A stretch of 64,000 bases of DNA from Terfezia claveryi (taxonomy: Eukaryota; Ascomycota; Pezizomycetes; Pezizales; Pezizaceae), in assembly GCA_015179025.1 (NCBI GenBank), contig WHUX01000205.1, forward strand, positions 1-64,000. The letters run 5' to 3'. Shown piece by piece: positions 46,004-58,987 of this stretch. A program made the translations under genes and the position numbers. The notes beneath the pieces were generated by a model, which searched no databases, was not told the origin of the DNA, and saw nothing but the letters and a program-made list of their open reading frames with translations. How positions within the stretch are numbered: position 1 is the first letter of the stretch; every line of letters starts with the position of its first letter.

Positions 46004-46717
46004 ATGAAGCTCGTTAGGTATAAGTTCCCCTTGGACTCGGTGGTGCTGTTGGTAGTTCATGAGCAGATCAGGTTGTTGTAGTCGGGGCACAGAGTTGAGT
46101 TGAATTGGTTGTGGAGGGCTGCGGAATAGGCGAGGAATGGATAGGGAGGGACGTGATGAACGGGGGGGGACGGAGAGTCCGGATCAGGGGAAATATGCAT
46201 CACAGACTGTGCTATATGGATTTGATGCTTGGAGTAATGCTGACGTACTTTTCCATGGTATAGATTCCTCATGAAATGCCAAAACGAGACTGTAACGGTC
46301 GAGTTAAAAAACGGTAACCCACCCTCCACCCCATCTCTCTTTCCCTTACCCCTATCATCTGTACTGCATTCACTAACACACACCCCAGGTACAATCGTCC
46401 ACGGCACCATCCTCTCTGTCGACGTTAAAATGAACACCGCCCTCCGCGCCGTGAAAATGACCGTTCGAAACCGCGACCCTACTCAACTCGACACTATAAA
46501 CATTCGCGGAAGCACCATCCGCTACTTTATCCTCCCAGATAGCTTGCCGCTCGATACGCTGCTTGTGGATGATGCGCCCAAGCCGAAGAATAAGGCAAGG
46601 AAGGAGAAGGAGGCTGGTGGAGATCGGGGCCGCGGAAGGGGTGGACCAAGAGGTGGGAGGGGAGGTGGGAGGGGAAGAGGTGGTGGGAGGGGACGGGGTG
46701 GTGGAAGGGGCTTCTAG
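46004..46717 (+). CDS. SMD1: Spliceosomal small nuclear ribonucleoprotein SmD1
   Basis: Exons 46004-46017 (14 nt), 46264-46313 (50 nt) and 46389-46717 encode 130 aa. SmD1 is one of seven Sm proteins forming the ring on U1, U2, U4 and U5 snRNAs in the nucleus. Sequence matches at both Sm motifs: [20 protein letters not shown] at the start, [19 protein letters not shown], then [20 protein letters not shown] and the SmD1-specific tail [10 protein letters not shown]. The C-terminus is an RG/GRG repeat, the usual site of symmetric arginine dimethylation. The first intron (246 nt) is much longer than others here, and the two tiny 5' exons mean that simple ORF finding misses the true start. Confidence 0.95.
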
Positions 46718-48629
46718 TTGGTGGATTGGGCTTTGGGGCTGTTTCGAGTTGCTGTAGGCGGTTTTTGCGAGATTTGGCAGTCTCGGGAGATGGAATTTGT
46801 CTGAAGAAGGCCTGTGCGTTGAGGATTGTGGCATAAGCAGTCGAAAGTACCGTTCTGGTTCGATTCAATTACAAGGAGGCACCATACTGAGCCCACGCCC
46901 TATCCTCGAGCGATTATCAGAATAACTTGCGAAGCATTAAATGAGATCACCTTATAGGATTACTTTTATTTCGCTCTCGCTTTTTTAAATGAAGGTGGAT
47001 AACGAATGATCTTATCTCGAAAGTATGAAGCTCGCGCTGATCTAGAAGGAAACTTGTTGAACCTTGTGCAACATGGGACTATGTGATTATTTTTTTTGCA
47101 CGAGCGTCTATCATAGGGCATGTTGTCTCTGGAAACAAACCTCTCCATACGACTGATCACTTTTAGATCCAACACGCTCAATAGAATGAATTGACGCGTA
47201 GGAATGGCTGCCAGTTGAAATTATTGCAATGACATCAAGTAATTCTCACATGGCCAGGATTTCGTCGATACCAGTAGTATCCACCCCTCAACGCCTTACA
47301 CGACGTGATTCGAAAACCGATCAATTGAAAGTATTGGGATTACATCTTATACTGGCACTGGCAGGTCCATCTATCTCGAATTTAAAAAGGGTCTATCTTC
47401 TAAAAGTCTTTATATCCGCTATTCTGCTCACAGCATCGAGGTAGCTTGCCTTTGCTTGGTATCTATGTTACCTCCCCGGCCCCTTTCCCCAGAAATATTA
47501 TATATCAAATACAGATATTTAGATATATTTATTTTTTCCAGGTAATTCAACTTCTCAGTTATTAGCAGAGCACCCCAAGAAGGAAAAAGTATAACATTTT
47601 TCGGAAAGAATTTCCTTTGACTGTTGTGGTTTGGTACAAAAAAAAAAAGTTGAGGGTAACTCTGAAACTTGAGTTAGCTTATTAAGTGAAGTCTAGCTTA
47701 CTATTGCTAAACCTCACTAGCTTTGGAAATCTATATATATAGTACTTTCCCTCAGTAAGCTACCAATTACTGTTTGTTTAGAAAACCCTTTGATTTGATT
47801 CAAGAAATACCAAACTAGTCTACTATATGAAATAAAAGAAAAAAGTAATTGTACAATACATATATCTGAACTTAAACACGCAATACACTTCCCCTCGAAA
47901 GCACGAACAAAACCAACAATCAGAGAAAGGATATAAATTAAGGAGGGTAAAGGAGGGCACTGCCGATTCATAACGTTTTTTTTGCCACATATACATCCAT
48001 TCAGGTATAACGGCCGTTATCCAATGATCTTTCGTTAGGCATCCCTTCCGGCCTAGTTCACAAAAAAAAAACCCATGTGAACCAACCCAAACCGTGACCT
48101 TAACCCATGGCTAACCCCAGTTCCTGATAATAAACAAGTAAAATTGAAAGAATGAGAGGCATTAGATAGAGCTACGAAGGAAGTCGTAACCTAAAATTAA
48201 GGGTATAGTAATAGAACAAGAAGCGAAAAGGTGAGAAGGGTTAGACTGGCAGAAACAGATAGCATTCAGCTGATATACTTATAAACAGAAATAAACAATG
48301 CTGGTTTATGCCTAGAGACCCTTTGAGGAAAAGAAACTCATACTAGCGCAGGGGAAAATAATGGGGAGAAAAATCTGACTTAAATGAATAGACAGGACAA
48401 ATTTATATAGGTAAATGAGAGACGTGGATGCACCCTGTTGAACTTAAGAAAGGAGGAATCAAAAGAGAATAACTGATTCAGAGAGGAGGACCAAACCCTT
48501 GCTATACCAAAACAATTGTGAAGAACTTGAAATGAAAAGAATGAAAAAAACAGTAGTCTCCCAACCAAAAACGCCAGCTAGAGAAATAATAACAATGTTT
48601 TCCCCAGTTCAAAGCACTCTCCTTCCATT
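46718..48629. other. AT-rich convergent intergenic region
   Basis: 1.9 kb lies between the convergent ends of SmD1 (+) and the P4-ATPase (-). It is AT-rich with poly-A/T runs (47085-47095, 47639-47648, 48062-48070). Short frames show no domain. It probably contains both 3' UTRs; otherwise I see nothing. Confidence 0.4.
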
Positions 48630-51600
48630 TTATTCATGACTATGTACTTGACTCATCTGACTCATTCGTTTAGGATAGGTATGGCTCTGGGTGCACTCAA
48701 TACGAGCCAACATAGCCGCTGTTGTGAAATCGTTTGTCGCTTCAAAACTTGGCCGAGCCCGATCCATTGACATCCGTACCCTATCGATGCTATGCCTCGG
48801 CCGGTCCATTGATGGTCGCTTGATATCAAATGACGTTCTACCCCTGTCCATTGAGAATCTATGAGGTGTGAAAGTGCCTGCACCTTGGTACCCACTTCCG
48901 TCGGTTCCATCGCTTCCGTTGCCGCTGCCGCGCTTCCCAACAGTAGTTGAAGTGGGCGCCACACTAGGAGGATATATTGGCCTTTCATCCTCTTCGATAT
49001 ATTGCTGCTGGATTGGTGCTGGCTTCGCTTCTTCCAAAGATGCAGTAGTGGATGGTGGAATGGTTGGAGCTCTGCCGGGTTGTTCCAAGTAGTCAAATTT
49101 TCCCGACCGAACTTGCTCCCGGATAATGTCGACATCCAATGGAAAGAACAGCTTCTGGATCGTCTTAACCGCCAGTCGTGGCAGCAAGCAAATAGTTACG
49201 GTTAGGAAAACAACTGCCCAGAAAGATAATGCTCCATAAACATGTGTGGAGGTTGTGTGGAAAGCATTAGTGCTCTTAAAAGAGGAGAAGATGAACGTCC
49301 AAATCCAAATACATAGGATACTGATGACGACGATGAGACTGAATAGCCAATCCCAACGATATGTGTTCATCAAGATATAGAGGTTGACAACCACGATAGC
49401 TGAGGAAGCTACATAAACCCCCATCTGCTCACGTCCTGCTAAGTCGAGACCGTCGCGTGTGACTGCATCTGCATCGGCAAATAGGAAGAATGTCAGAAAG
49501 AAACACATCACTGACTGATAGATACCATCAATCATGTAGACCCTATGCACGTCAGAATTTGAAAGTAGAATATGCAACGAGATTATCTTACCAGAATTTA
49601 GTTTGTGTCCACTCTTGTCGAAGGATTCCCCTGCGATACAATTGCGGAACCGCAAGTGAAACCTTATCGCTCACGTCTTGATCCAAGATACCCATTAAAA
49701 TAATGGGAACAGATGTGAACAACAAATTATAGAGGAGAATATATCTGTTAAATAGTCAGATTTAGCTCCATGTAAGAAGAATAAGGGCACTTACGTGTAC
49801 TCAAACAAGTATGATCCATCGAAGCTATTGTATAGCTGATACCAGAAGAGAGCGACAGTCCACACAATGTTCTAATTCGGTGTCAGATACTTTCTCCCTA
49901 AAATATGTGAAGTGATCACGAGAAGATGACACACACCTTATAAAAGAAGTTGGCAACCATCTCCGCCAGCCTGTGGTAAGACCACCGACCATGAACCAGT
50001 ACAAGCCTGCTAAGGAATCGGAATTGACCAATTGCATAATCCGAGGACATGACCGCTGCCCTACCTTCTACTCCAGCAATACCAACTCCAACATCAGCTT
50101 GTTGAATCATAGCAACGTCGTTCGCTCCATCTCCGATAGACAAAGTCATGACATCCAACCCTTTCTTGACCATCTGGACGACAGAGGCCTTCTGACTAGG
50201 ACTGACTCGACAGCACAACACTGCTTTGCACTGTTTGCAGAGCAGAAGAAACTTCATTCTCAGTCTTTCATCCAAAAACAACTTCAATGCTTCTCCATCG
50301 ATGACAAGAGCATGTGTTGGTGCGGGTGGATTGTGGTCTTTCCTCGCATCCTCCAATTCTTCAGGGGTACCATGGAGGTTAAATACCTGTAGGTATTCAT
50401 CCAACATTTTGGCTGCCGTCTCGATACTATCGTCATCGACTTTGACCAGAATGAGATCCATTCCATTGTCGAGAAGATTGCAAGAGAATCCAATGTTGAT
50501 TGCCGTCTCAACCTTGTCGCCAGTCAATACCCAAAGTTTAATACCAGCCTCAGCAAGTAAGGCTATGGTATCTGGGACACCATCCTGGAGACGATCTTCG
50601 ATTGCGGTTCCTCCCAACAAGGTGAGCTCCCTCTCTATCGCATCCGCTACCTCCTCCAGTTTCTCTTCACGGCCATGGACTGCTGCTGCTGCAATCTCGT
50701 GTTCCCTGTTCCATACACGATATTCTTCTTCAGTAAGCTCCTTCTGGGCTATACACAGTGTCCTCAATCCTTCCCGAGCAAAAATTTCAAGATGTTCGGC
50801 CGTTGAAGAGCGCAATCCTGCTTGTAGTCCTGGTGCAAGTCGAGAATAAATAATACTATCGGCTCCCTTACAGAAGAGTATTATCTTTCCATCGGGCATA
50901 CGGATGATGGCGCTCATCCGCTTTCGTGACGAATTGAATTCGAGAGTATTGAGAACTTCAAATTCCACTTCTGTACCCTGGATACTCAAACGGACACCCT
51001 TATTCGTACGTTCCAGAAGAGTGAATCCGCAATCTCTAGCTGTAGCAACAAGCGCCGCCTCGTCCGGAGACTGTGCCTTGAAATCAATCCGGGGTGGATC
51101 ATCTGAGAGCCGATCAGGGAGCACGGTATGACAAAGAGCCAGGGCTAGCATGAAGTGAGAATTAGCTTTAGCCTGTTCTTCACCTGCTGCACCCCTCAAA
51201 TCGGCTACAAACTCAGGTGAGACGAAAGTCAATTGATCATCATCCAGGTAGGGGTTTTTGTGGATCTCCCGTAGTTCTCGCAACATTGAAACTCGGTCTT
51301 TGGCAATCTGTGCCCTTGCTTTGGCTCCCTCCACCTCAACGTCGACACCAGCTCTCATATCCATCCCAGCTTGTGCTTCTGTGTAAGCCTCTCCATAAGC
51401 GATACCGTTAATGGTACACTTCTTGAACTCCATAACATTCTGTGTCAGAGTCCCTGTTTTGTCTGAAAATATGTACTCAATCTGTCCCAAATCATCAGAG
51501 ATGTTCCATGACTTCGGTGTACACGGGTAATCGATGTGCGCATAATACATGTCGACATCGCTGTAAATGAAAAACGCCTGTGCGAGTTTAACAATCTCAA

Positions 51601-53388
51601 TACTGATGTATAGGGATATAGGGACAAGGTTCTGAAATAAAATCACAGCAGTCCAGAACGTAACTATGCCACCAATTGCTGGTTTCCCTCCAATGGAACC
51701 ATACTCGAAGTAATTCAATGACTCATGGCCTTTTGCCCAAGTGAGCCCTGAAACAATACCAGATGCTAAACACATGATCAGGAGTAACACAAAGTTGATG
51801 ATAACCTAGGGAGCTATTAGCTTGTGAAACATATATGGAAAAGAGGACTACACGCACATTCCAATTCAATTCTCGAGTGATCCTACTCCGCTTTGAAGGA
51901 GTAATACCAGCGTTTATCATGATCTTCGTCTCATCCCCGGTAAACGCAACTACTCCAATAATCCAGTCGGTATTTCGTAATGTACATCCTCGGAGAAGGA
52001 GGTTGTTGATTGAAACTGGCTCCTCCATTGGAGCCCCTTCTTTCTCTGGCGCTTTTGGGTCCTTTTGATTCCACTTCACTACTCCACTATAGCGGTACAG
52101 GTTGGCATGGGGGGGTTCACTGTACACAGTAAAAACCGCTGCTTCGCAGTCTTTGGCATGTCGAACCTCCCTACCACAGAAAAGTGCATGTCGAACTTTT
52201 AAATTAGTCTCACCATCCAAGTTCTTCGTCTCAACATAACAGGCCCCATCGGCATCAGATGTTGATAGGATTATGATATCAGCGGGGATCTCTTCATCAT
52301 TGTATATTCTAACAAAGTCCCCAACGCGAACATTCTTCCAGTAGTCACTTTTAAATCTCGCGACTCCTGGTGTTGGACGATGTGGATCAACAACCGACCC
52401 CCTGAATTTCGAGGCTGGCTTGGGTTTGACGTAGACATTGTTCTCTGGAACCGCCAAATGCTGACGGCGGTCAGAGATATCCGTGGGTATGCCATCAACA
52501 AAAGAGAAGCGTTTTGAAGAAACCGGTGACCCTACTGGTGTCATCTGTATAGATTCCGAGGCACTGTCAACCGTATAGACAGATGCCCTTGTTTGCATCC
52601 GCTCAAGATCATTTCCCAAATCGTGCTTTGCCTTCCCCTTTCCCCGCTTCACCGTCTGCTTCTTGTATTGCTTCACCAGATATCTGAGGCCTCGGGATGT
52701 TGCCTTTTTAATTCTCCGCCACGTAGAAATATGATCATCGGTAACGTTCCCATTCTCCCAGTTTACTAGTAGGTGTACTGCTGTGTTGTTAAGTTCATTG
52801 TCGAGCACTGTCCTTCGATAATCTTCGATGGCGTCTTTGACAGCAGTTACCAAAAGGATGAAAATTAGGGGAACAGAACCAAGCGCAGGATTTGTAGCAC
52901 CGAAAATTGGAAATATCTAGAGCATGTCAGTATGACATATGCAGATGGATGGATGGGCCTGGCCATACAGCAAGAATTGTTACAAAGAGGAAATAGACAT
53001 TAGCCACATTGTGGAATTGCAGCCATAAATTTTTAGGAATAAACATCAAAGGCGTGTATTTAGCTGTCCGTATCTTGTTTCGGGAAAAAGATTGTGACGG
53101 TGAACCATCTTCGTCCAAGGCATCGGGAGGTAGAGGTTGGTTGACGAAAATACGTCGCTGTGATGAATCGTCATCGACCTCAGTGACTTCTGAGTCGTCC
53201 GATCGATCACTACCATTACCACTACCACCAGCTTGCCCCTCGCCTTCCTTCTCTACTGCATTTCGCCTTTTCGAGAACGCCCGCATGATTGTGCTCCTCC
53301 TCTTGAGAGCTTCCTCCTGGCCTGGGACCCTTTGCGTTGCCCACCGCAGTCGACCACTTGGCTGCTTGGACTTTGAACCATTCGACAT
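48630..53388 (-). CDS. P4-type phospholipid flippase, Dnf1/Dnf2-like
   Basis: Six minus-strand exons: 53388-52969, 52916-51858, 51805-49937, 49871-49795, 49744-49592 and 49542-48630 (1496 aa). P4-ATPases move phospholipids from the outer to the cytosolic leaflet of plasma and Golgi/endosomal membranes with a Cdc50-type partner. Motifs: the N-terminal [14 protein letters not shown] helix, actuator loop [32 protein letters not shown] (P4 PISL signature), phosphorylation site [11 protein letters not shown] near 605, [11 protein letters not shown] and hinge [19 protein letters not shown]. The Dnf type is suggested by [16 protein letters not shown] after the P-site. The C-terminal cytosolic tail carries repeated basic SMDR units ([30 protein letters not shown]), plausible sites for flippase protein kinases (inference). 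I started at ATG 53388; an upstream in-frame codon at 53517 is possible but less likely. Confidence 0.93.
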
Positions 53389-55642
53389 GGTACCTCCCAA
53401 CCCAAAAGGCTCCCTATCGGAAAATCCCCAATTCAAGTTCCAGCTTGCTACTAAGTATCCAGACTCAGGCGTGGAAACTGCTGTTTGTGCAAATGTGTAA
53501 TGTCGAAAGAATGACAAGAATGTCCGGAGTTATCGGAACGACTGACAATGATGTGAATGATGGGTCTAAAGCTGATATGAGTTAAGGAATGGAGATCTCG
53601 GCGTGATTCGATTGTTCCGAGCGACCTCAACAGGCGGGTTTCGTGAAGATAGGGATGTTCAAGGAGTAGGGGCGGACAGGCGGAGGGAGCAATACTTTAG
53701 GTTGCTTTCACTCTTGGCAACCTGGCGGTGAACTCGAGAGCGAATGACGGGGCGACACAGGATGAACCAGGCACACCAGATGATGGGGAATAAAAAGACG
53801 TGCTTAGTCGAGAGGGCCGTGTAAAAGGAAGAAGCATGAGGGTGAGAAATAATATGGCCAGTGTATCGCTAAAAATGGATCAGGGATTGGGGCAGGGCCG
53901 GCTTACTGTGCTCAAGGAGCCTTTAGAATAGACCGCGAGGAGGAGGATAACAAGGTATGTACGGTACCAGTAAAGTCCCAGCAGCTGGCAGCAGGAATTT
54001 GCGTGAAGCTCCACGCAAGAACAAGTGGGCTGAGGAAAAAGCCAGATTGGATGTGATCTGCTACTCTGATCGTTGGATCTGGATGCCTCCTAACTATGCG
54101 ACAACAACCTTCGATTCAACACTACGTCGACGATGGCACAGCCCACAGCCGCAAAGCTGGAAGGATGCAATTGAGACACGTTATTTCTCCGCACGACGCA
54201 ATTCAATCGCCTTGGTGGGGTCAGATGGGGCGTTCAAGAGAAATATAGGTTACTCGGGCGGCGAGCCAATATTATTATATATACTTCACGAGTGAAAGAT
54301 AAGTAATAATGATCAAAATAGTCACCGGGAGTGGAGCCGTTTCTGTCCACGGGCACACGTTCCGGGGCTCGCGAGAAACCGGAGTTTTGGGGGGGTGGAG
54401 GGCGATTTGTTTGTCAGCCGGGCTCGAGTTCGCCCTGTGCTCCGGGTCCCTTGGATACCGATGATGCTTTCACGAGAGGTTTACTCTCCATTGTGACCTG
54501 CACTCTGCCCATTGATCACATCATCCTGCAGTCCGCCCAGTAGCATGGCTCTCCAGCAGCATGTCAAGAGAAAGGAAAAATCTTCGAGAAGACCACCGAG
54601 GGATCTCACAGAACACGCGGCTGATTTTTGAAGGCTTTGCATTCATCCATAGTACGTAGTACGCAGCCTCCAATGTTATTCACTCACACCCTTATGAAAT
54701 TTGGATATAGGAAGAGTCAAATTCGGAGCTGTCCAGACTAGCATTTACATGGATGCAGGCATACAGTGCAATGGCAAACTATGAGCGGCTATACACTGGC
54801 AGTCCCCTGAACTCATACCTCGGCAAGGATGATATGGATAAATAAGTTTCCAGGTCCTGTTTTGCTTAAATACATATGTATGACCGTTGACATGGATATA
54901 GGCTCAACTTTAGGTTCCCCTAAACCGGGCTTGTGCCAACCAACATATTTACTTAAGAATCACAGTTAACATTCGCCATACCGATATCACTGAATCTTTG
55001 TATTTGCCATGGGCAGCAAGGCTGATATATATTTCGAGAATTTCCTACAGCTAATTTGGCCTTGTGCTGCCAGGAACAACGAGCATCCACCAAGCGCACC
55101 TTTACCTTCATAACGTGAGTCAATGGAATGGTGGATGGGGTTGGTAAGGTGCTTTGACCTACCGTATCGAAAAATGTCGATAATAATTGAAGAATCACAA
55201 TGTAGAGAAAGGCCTGTAAAGTATCTCAGTGTCGAGAGGAGTCTATTTAAGCTGCAATTACAGCATATTAGTGACATCAATCATCAATCTTGAACCATAT
55301 GACCGAGGGGCCCTCTGATATAGAATTAGATAAGTAAGCATACTCACTTTCTACTCTGCCTTGCTTTGCTTACCGGTATTCTCATGGGCTTCTGCCATGG
55401 ATCAAAAGCACCATCCGCCGTATAACCGTGTTTTACGAGGCACCATAATATCCAATTCGTTCCTTATTAGTAGTCTGGTTGGCACAAGCCTCTCGTAGAG
55501 ACCTTATTAGACGTGTCCATCGAGATCCACAACGCCCATAGCTCTAGTCGATCCACACCCGCACCTAGTCACCCACATCACCCTCGAACCATATCTAAGT
55601 TAATTACCCTTTCCAAGTTGGGACATATCAACAACAAACACT
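53389..55642. promoter_or_regulatory. Divergent intergenic region, flippase / CANIN-like gene
   Basis: 2.25 kb between divergent start codons should hold both promoters. Short frames at 53957-54295 and 54331-54543 have no recognisable domain. An inverted copy of the dispersed motif (GGGCTTGTGCCAACCA) is at 54927 and a full direct copy at 55471-55494, flanked by CCTTATTAG on both sides (55462-55470 and 55502-55510). Confidence 0.4.
55471..55494. repeat. Dispersed motif TAGTCTGGTTGGCACAAGCC, copy 2
   Basis: Identical over 24 bases to 14050-14073. CCTTATTAG occurs immediately before (55462-55470) and shortly after (55502-55510), resembling a target duplication around a roughly 30-base remnant. 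Confidence 0.65.
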
Positions 55643-57873
55643 ATGAGAAAGCTTTCAGAATACTTCAAACCAGCAGATGCAAATACATCTACATCGACAC
55701 AACGACGCATGCAGATGCTTGATGGCCTGGGAGACTCACCATTGAGTGACTGTATTTCCTGCCCAAGTCCCACGCCCCCCCCCGGGAAAAGTGTCGCAAA
55801 CTTGGACGTACGAGGCGGGCCCAAAGCAGCTGGAGCCACAGAGGGCACAAAGCATACTTCAAAACTTACAACCACACAGGGACGTACCTGGGCAACATCG
55901 AGCTCAATTAAGGGAGTGAATGCGAGCAGCAGAGCAGATCAAGGGAAGCTAGGAGCTGTCATCCCGGACTCAGAGGGCGAAGACACCGATGACTCATTGG
56001 ATCTAGCGGACCTAGATCTCCTCCTCAAACCAAAGACTGCAAAGGCAGCCAAGTTGGAGAGGAAGAAGGGCAAGATGCAGAAGACAGAACTCCCCATGAA
56101 ATCAAAGCCGTCTCTAGATGTGCCTACTTATACCTTTTCCCTAGATGCATTACTATCCGAAAAGGCCAAAGATGCTGAACGGGAGCAGACACTGCAGCGT
56201 ACAGAGGCCTTGCTTGCCAGTTTTGAGGATGACGATCGCATGACCATACCTCAACAGCTTTCTGACAAGGGAATTGTAGACGCTGCTGTGGGGAATGAGA
56301 CAGGAGGCAGAGTATTGGATATGCTCAATCGAAGAGAAGCATGGAGGGTGGAATATACTTGGTATTTCTTCGGCAACCCAAGCGAAGATAGGCACCCCAA
56401 GCCTCCGAACGTCTTCCCCACCGACTCCCTCCTAGGCTGGTCGTCAAGAATGAAGGGTAAAAATCTTCCACATGAAGTCATGGTTACTACTAACACTGTG
56501 GACAGAACCAGCTGCACGTCACCAGATGTTCCTATCTGGATGTGTACAGGACATGTGTATTATACGCCCTAACCTCTCTACGGAGGTTGTATCCTGGCTG
56601 TTGGATGAACGCATGTATGCCCTGACACATTTCTTCTTGAGCTTTGCTAAGTTTGTTATAGTTGTGGTGGAGACCCGTGAGGATCTTTCTTTTTCGTATG
56701 CAAGGACGCTTGAAGTATGCGTCCCGTGGTTTTCATGGAAGTGACAATGCTGATCGACTTTAGGCATGTCAACCCCAAGTCAAACAGCTGCTAGACTGTG
56801 TAAGAATACTAAAACTATTTGAGCTGCTTGGAGCAACAAGTGACGCTGTCAATCTAAGCAGCCCGGTTACAATGGGGGTAGCCTCTGATGGCAAAGGTTT
56901 GTCATGGATACCCCAATGATGACCCATTTGCCTAACTTGGATGAAGCAACTCGATGTAAGGACGAAGATATATGGAATCTAAAGCTGCTGGTACGATTTA
57001 TTGGTACTATGGCAACACAGTATGTAGCCATATCAATACACAAAAGCCTAGTCAAAGCTAACGATATCTAGATTATCGAATACTGCAGTTCAAACCGCGG
57101 TCGCAATCTTGGTTCGGTTATCACTTGACGACATGTTCACCAACCATGGTGATATACTCATTGATATAGAGAAGAGTATATACTCGTTACTCATGTCCAG
57201 ATCAGAGTCTGATGAGGAGAATGGGTGGGATACAACTGTGAGCCAAATATCGAGATAGAGGTGAAAGGTGAATGACTGGCTAAAATTTGTCATGAAGTCA
57301 CCCAAGCTATTGGAAAATATCACCATGACATTCAATGAACCCAAATCCCAAGTGCGGTTACTTAAGGTCCTCCCAATTAGCTCTCCCAGAACTCATCTCT
57401 TCCGACGACGTCTCGCTTTGACCTTCCTCTTCAACGATCACAAATACCTCAGTATTTCCTCCTCTCAGCTTATCACTGTTGAGGATTTCTCCCATCTCCT
57501 TGAAGACCCTCGATTTATAGTTAAGCATAATACGGACTACAGCAAACTCAAGGCTTTAATAGAGATACTCGATATTGCTTTTGACGATGGTGGGATGCCT
57601 GGTAATGACCACAGCAAGCAAGTGGAGAGCGTTGGCATAGCGCTGAGAGACATGTCGTCAAAAATTAGAGATACAGGAATGGCGAGTTTGGAGAGAACAG
57701 AGGCGAAGCAGGTCATTGAGTTGACACAGTTCCGGTTGCAGTTTGCAGTAGCAAATGGGAGAAAAGGTGGTAGCGTCCTGGAACAGCACTTCTTGAAGGA
57801 TCAATTTGGGGAAAGAGAGGAAAAGAAACAGACGCTGCTGAACTTTGGTGGGACCAGGAACAAGAAGTTATAA
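55643..57873 (+). CDS. Likely SLF2/FAM178-like (CANIN domain) genome-maintenance protein
   Basis: Model: 55643-56456, 56506-56714, 56764-56896, 56947-57019, 57072-57237 and 57268-57873 (666 aa). The last intron would be only 30 nt. The N-terminus starts MRKLSEYFKPA, similar to PCNA-binding or KEN-like leader motifs in repair proteins. A disordered acidic region (DSEGEDTDDSLDLADLDLLL) is followed by YTFSLDALLSEKAKDAERE, which I recall at the start of the CANIN domain of fungal proteins related to SLF2, a partner of SMC5/6. The remainder is helical (ACQPQVKQLLDCVRILKLFE, RRRLALTFLFNDHKYLS) and ends KKQTLLNFGGTRNKKL, again resembling a PIP-like motif. Function as an SMC5/6-associated DNA-repair factor is inferred from these resemblances. 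Alternative: an unrelated fungal helical-repeat protein. The fourth acceptor (ATGAAG at 56946) is the only one keeping frame. Confidence 0.6.
57238..57267 (+). other. 30-nt GTGAGC...AAAG interruption (ultrashort intron?)
   Basis: Without splicing, TAG at 57256-57258 ends the frame. Removing GTGAGCCAAATATCGAGATA...GTGAAAG (30 nt, phase 0) restores a long frame of 202 codons. No better donor lies within 60 bases upstream. Its length and phase equal those of 29569-29598 in another gene. Confidence 0.4.
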
Positions 57874-58102
57874 CGGGCATAACGCCTGTATTACACGACC
57901 AGCGGCTTTGGAGGCAAGTTCTATACGAAGTCTGACATTCGACCAATATCAATGCATGAATTTAGGACTTCATGTGCCGTAAATAAATTTCTCCCTTTGA
58001 ACAAGAGAAAAAAAGAAACGGTTTATTGCATCAGGGCCGTAATCAACTGGTATCGGTGTGTGAGTAATATGTATATGGAATATAGAGATCCGTTCCCCAG
58101 GC

Positions 58103-58987
58103 TTAGTCGTAGAACTTCCTGTTCACGGATGGCCCTAACAAGCTCGTACGGACTGCAGGTAAAGCTTCTGCCTCCATCAACCGGAGCCTCTCCTCCAGTG
58201 TATTATCAACAGAGATCTTGCCATGGAATCCGACGGCAATAATGCCTCCAGCACTACGGAGCTTCCAATCAGTTTTGTGCCTGAATTGGGAAATTTTCTC
58301 ACACTTACGAATTGGCCGGTAGCGGGTCCCTCTCATCAATCTCAACCTTCACCTCCTCGCCCAAAGTATCCTTATACGCTGCCTCTGCCTCTGGTATTGC
58401 CTTCCTCACCAGACCATAATCCTTTTCCTTAGCCTGGACCTTTACATTCTTCTCGTTCAAGCAGTAAAGTCCCTCCAGAATCAAGTTCTTCAAGATTCCT
58501 TGATACTTTCCTTCATCTTTACTCACGTCATTAAGCTTTTGTCTAGCCTGTTCGAAGATGTTGTCAAGCAAGTCTTGCTGAGCGGCGAGAATCATGAGAC
58601 GAGTTTTGTTGGTGACATTGGACCGGGCAATTTGCTGGGCTAGCTCTGCTTGCTTGAATTTACGCTCATATTGGGCATCGATAATTTGGGTCTCCTGACG
58701 GACAAGTTTGGACTTTTCGATGGAGAATTCTTCGTCGGCTTTTATTTCAATCTCGCGGGCTTTCTCGAGGGCCTCCTGTTTGATGAAGGCGACCATCTTC
58801 TTGAGCTCCGCGGAGACCTGGCGTGGAGACCTGGGGTTAGTTCCATGATTTCTGATAGGGAGCATAAGGGCACACCTATTGGTATCGTGTTGGGTTAGCT
58901 GGAACTTCATTCAGGCACAATGGGGTTTGCCGAGCTCTCTGGTCAACGGGGGAGCTTGCACTTTACCTCTTTGTCACTGAGTGCCAT
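58103..58987 (-). CDS. VMA4: V-type proton ATPase subunit E
   Basis: Minus-strand exons 58987-58967 (MALSDKE, 21 nt), 58817-58309 and 58253-58103 encode 226 aa, the normal length. Subunit E forms the peripheral stalks that hold the V1 head of the vacuolar proton pump. Family landmarks: VSAELKKMVAFIKQEALEKA, the long charged helix IKADEEFSIEKSKLV, KFKQAELAQQIARSN, then the C-terminal head (LEGLYCLNEKNVKVQ; GGIIAVGFHGKISVDNTLEE; ending VNRKFYD). The first exon is very short and the first intron is 149 nt. Divergent from the NIPA-like gene with about 1 kb between their start codons. Confidence 0.95.

Noticed and set aside
48490..48505. CCCTTGCTATACC resembling the pogo-like terminus
   Set aside because: Only about 12 bases match and the CGGAC part is absent; probably chance.
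53957..54543. Open frames of 112 and 70 codons upstream of the flippase
   Set aside because: No family resemblance; the second is GC-biased low-complexity sequence.
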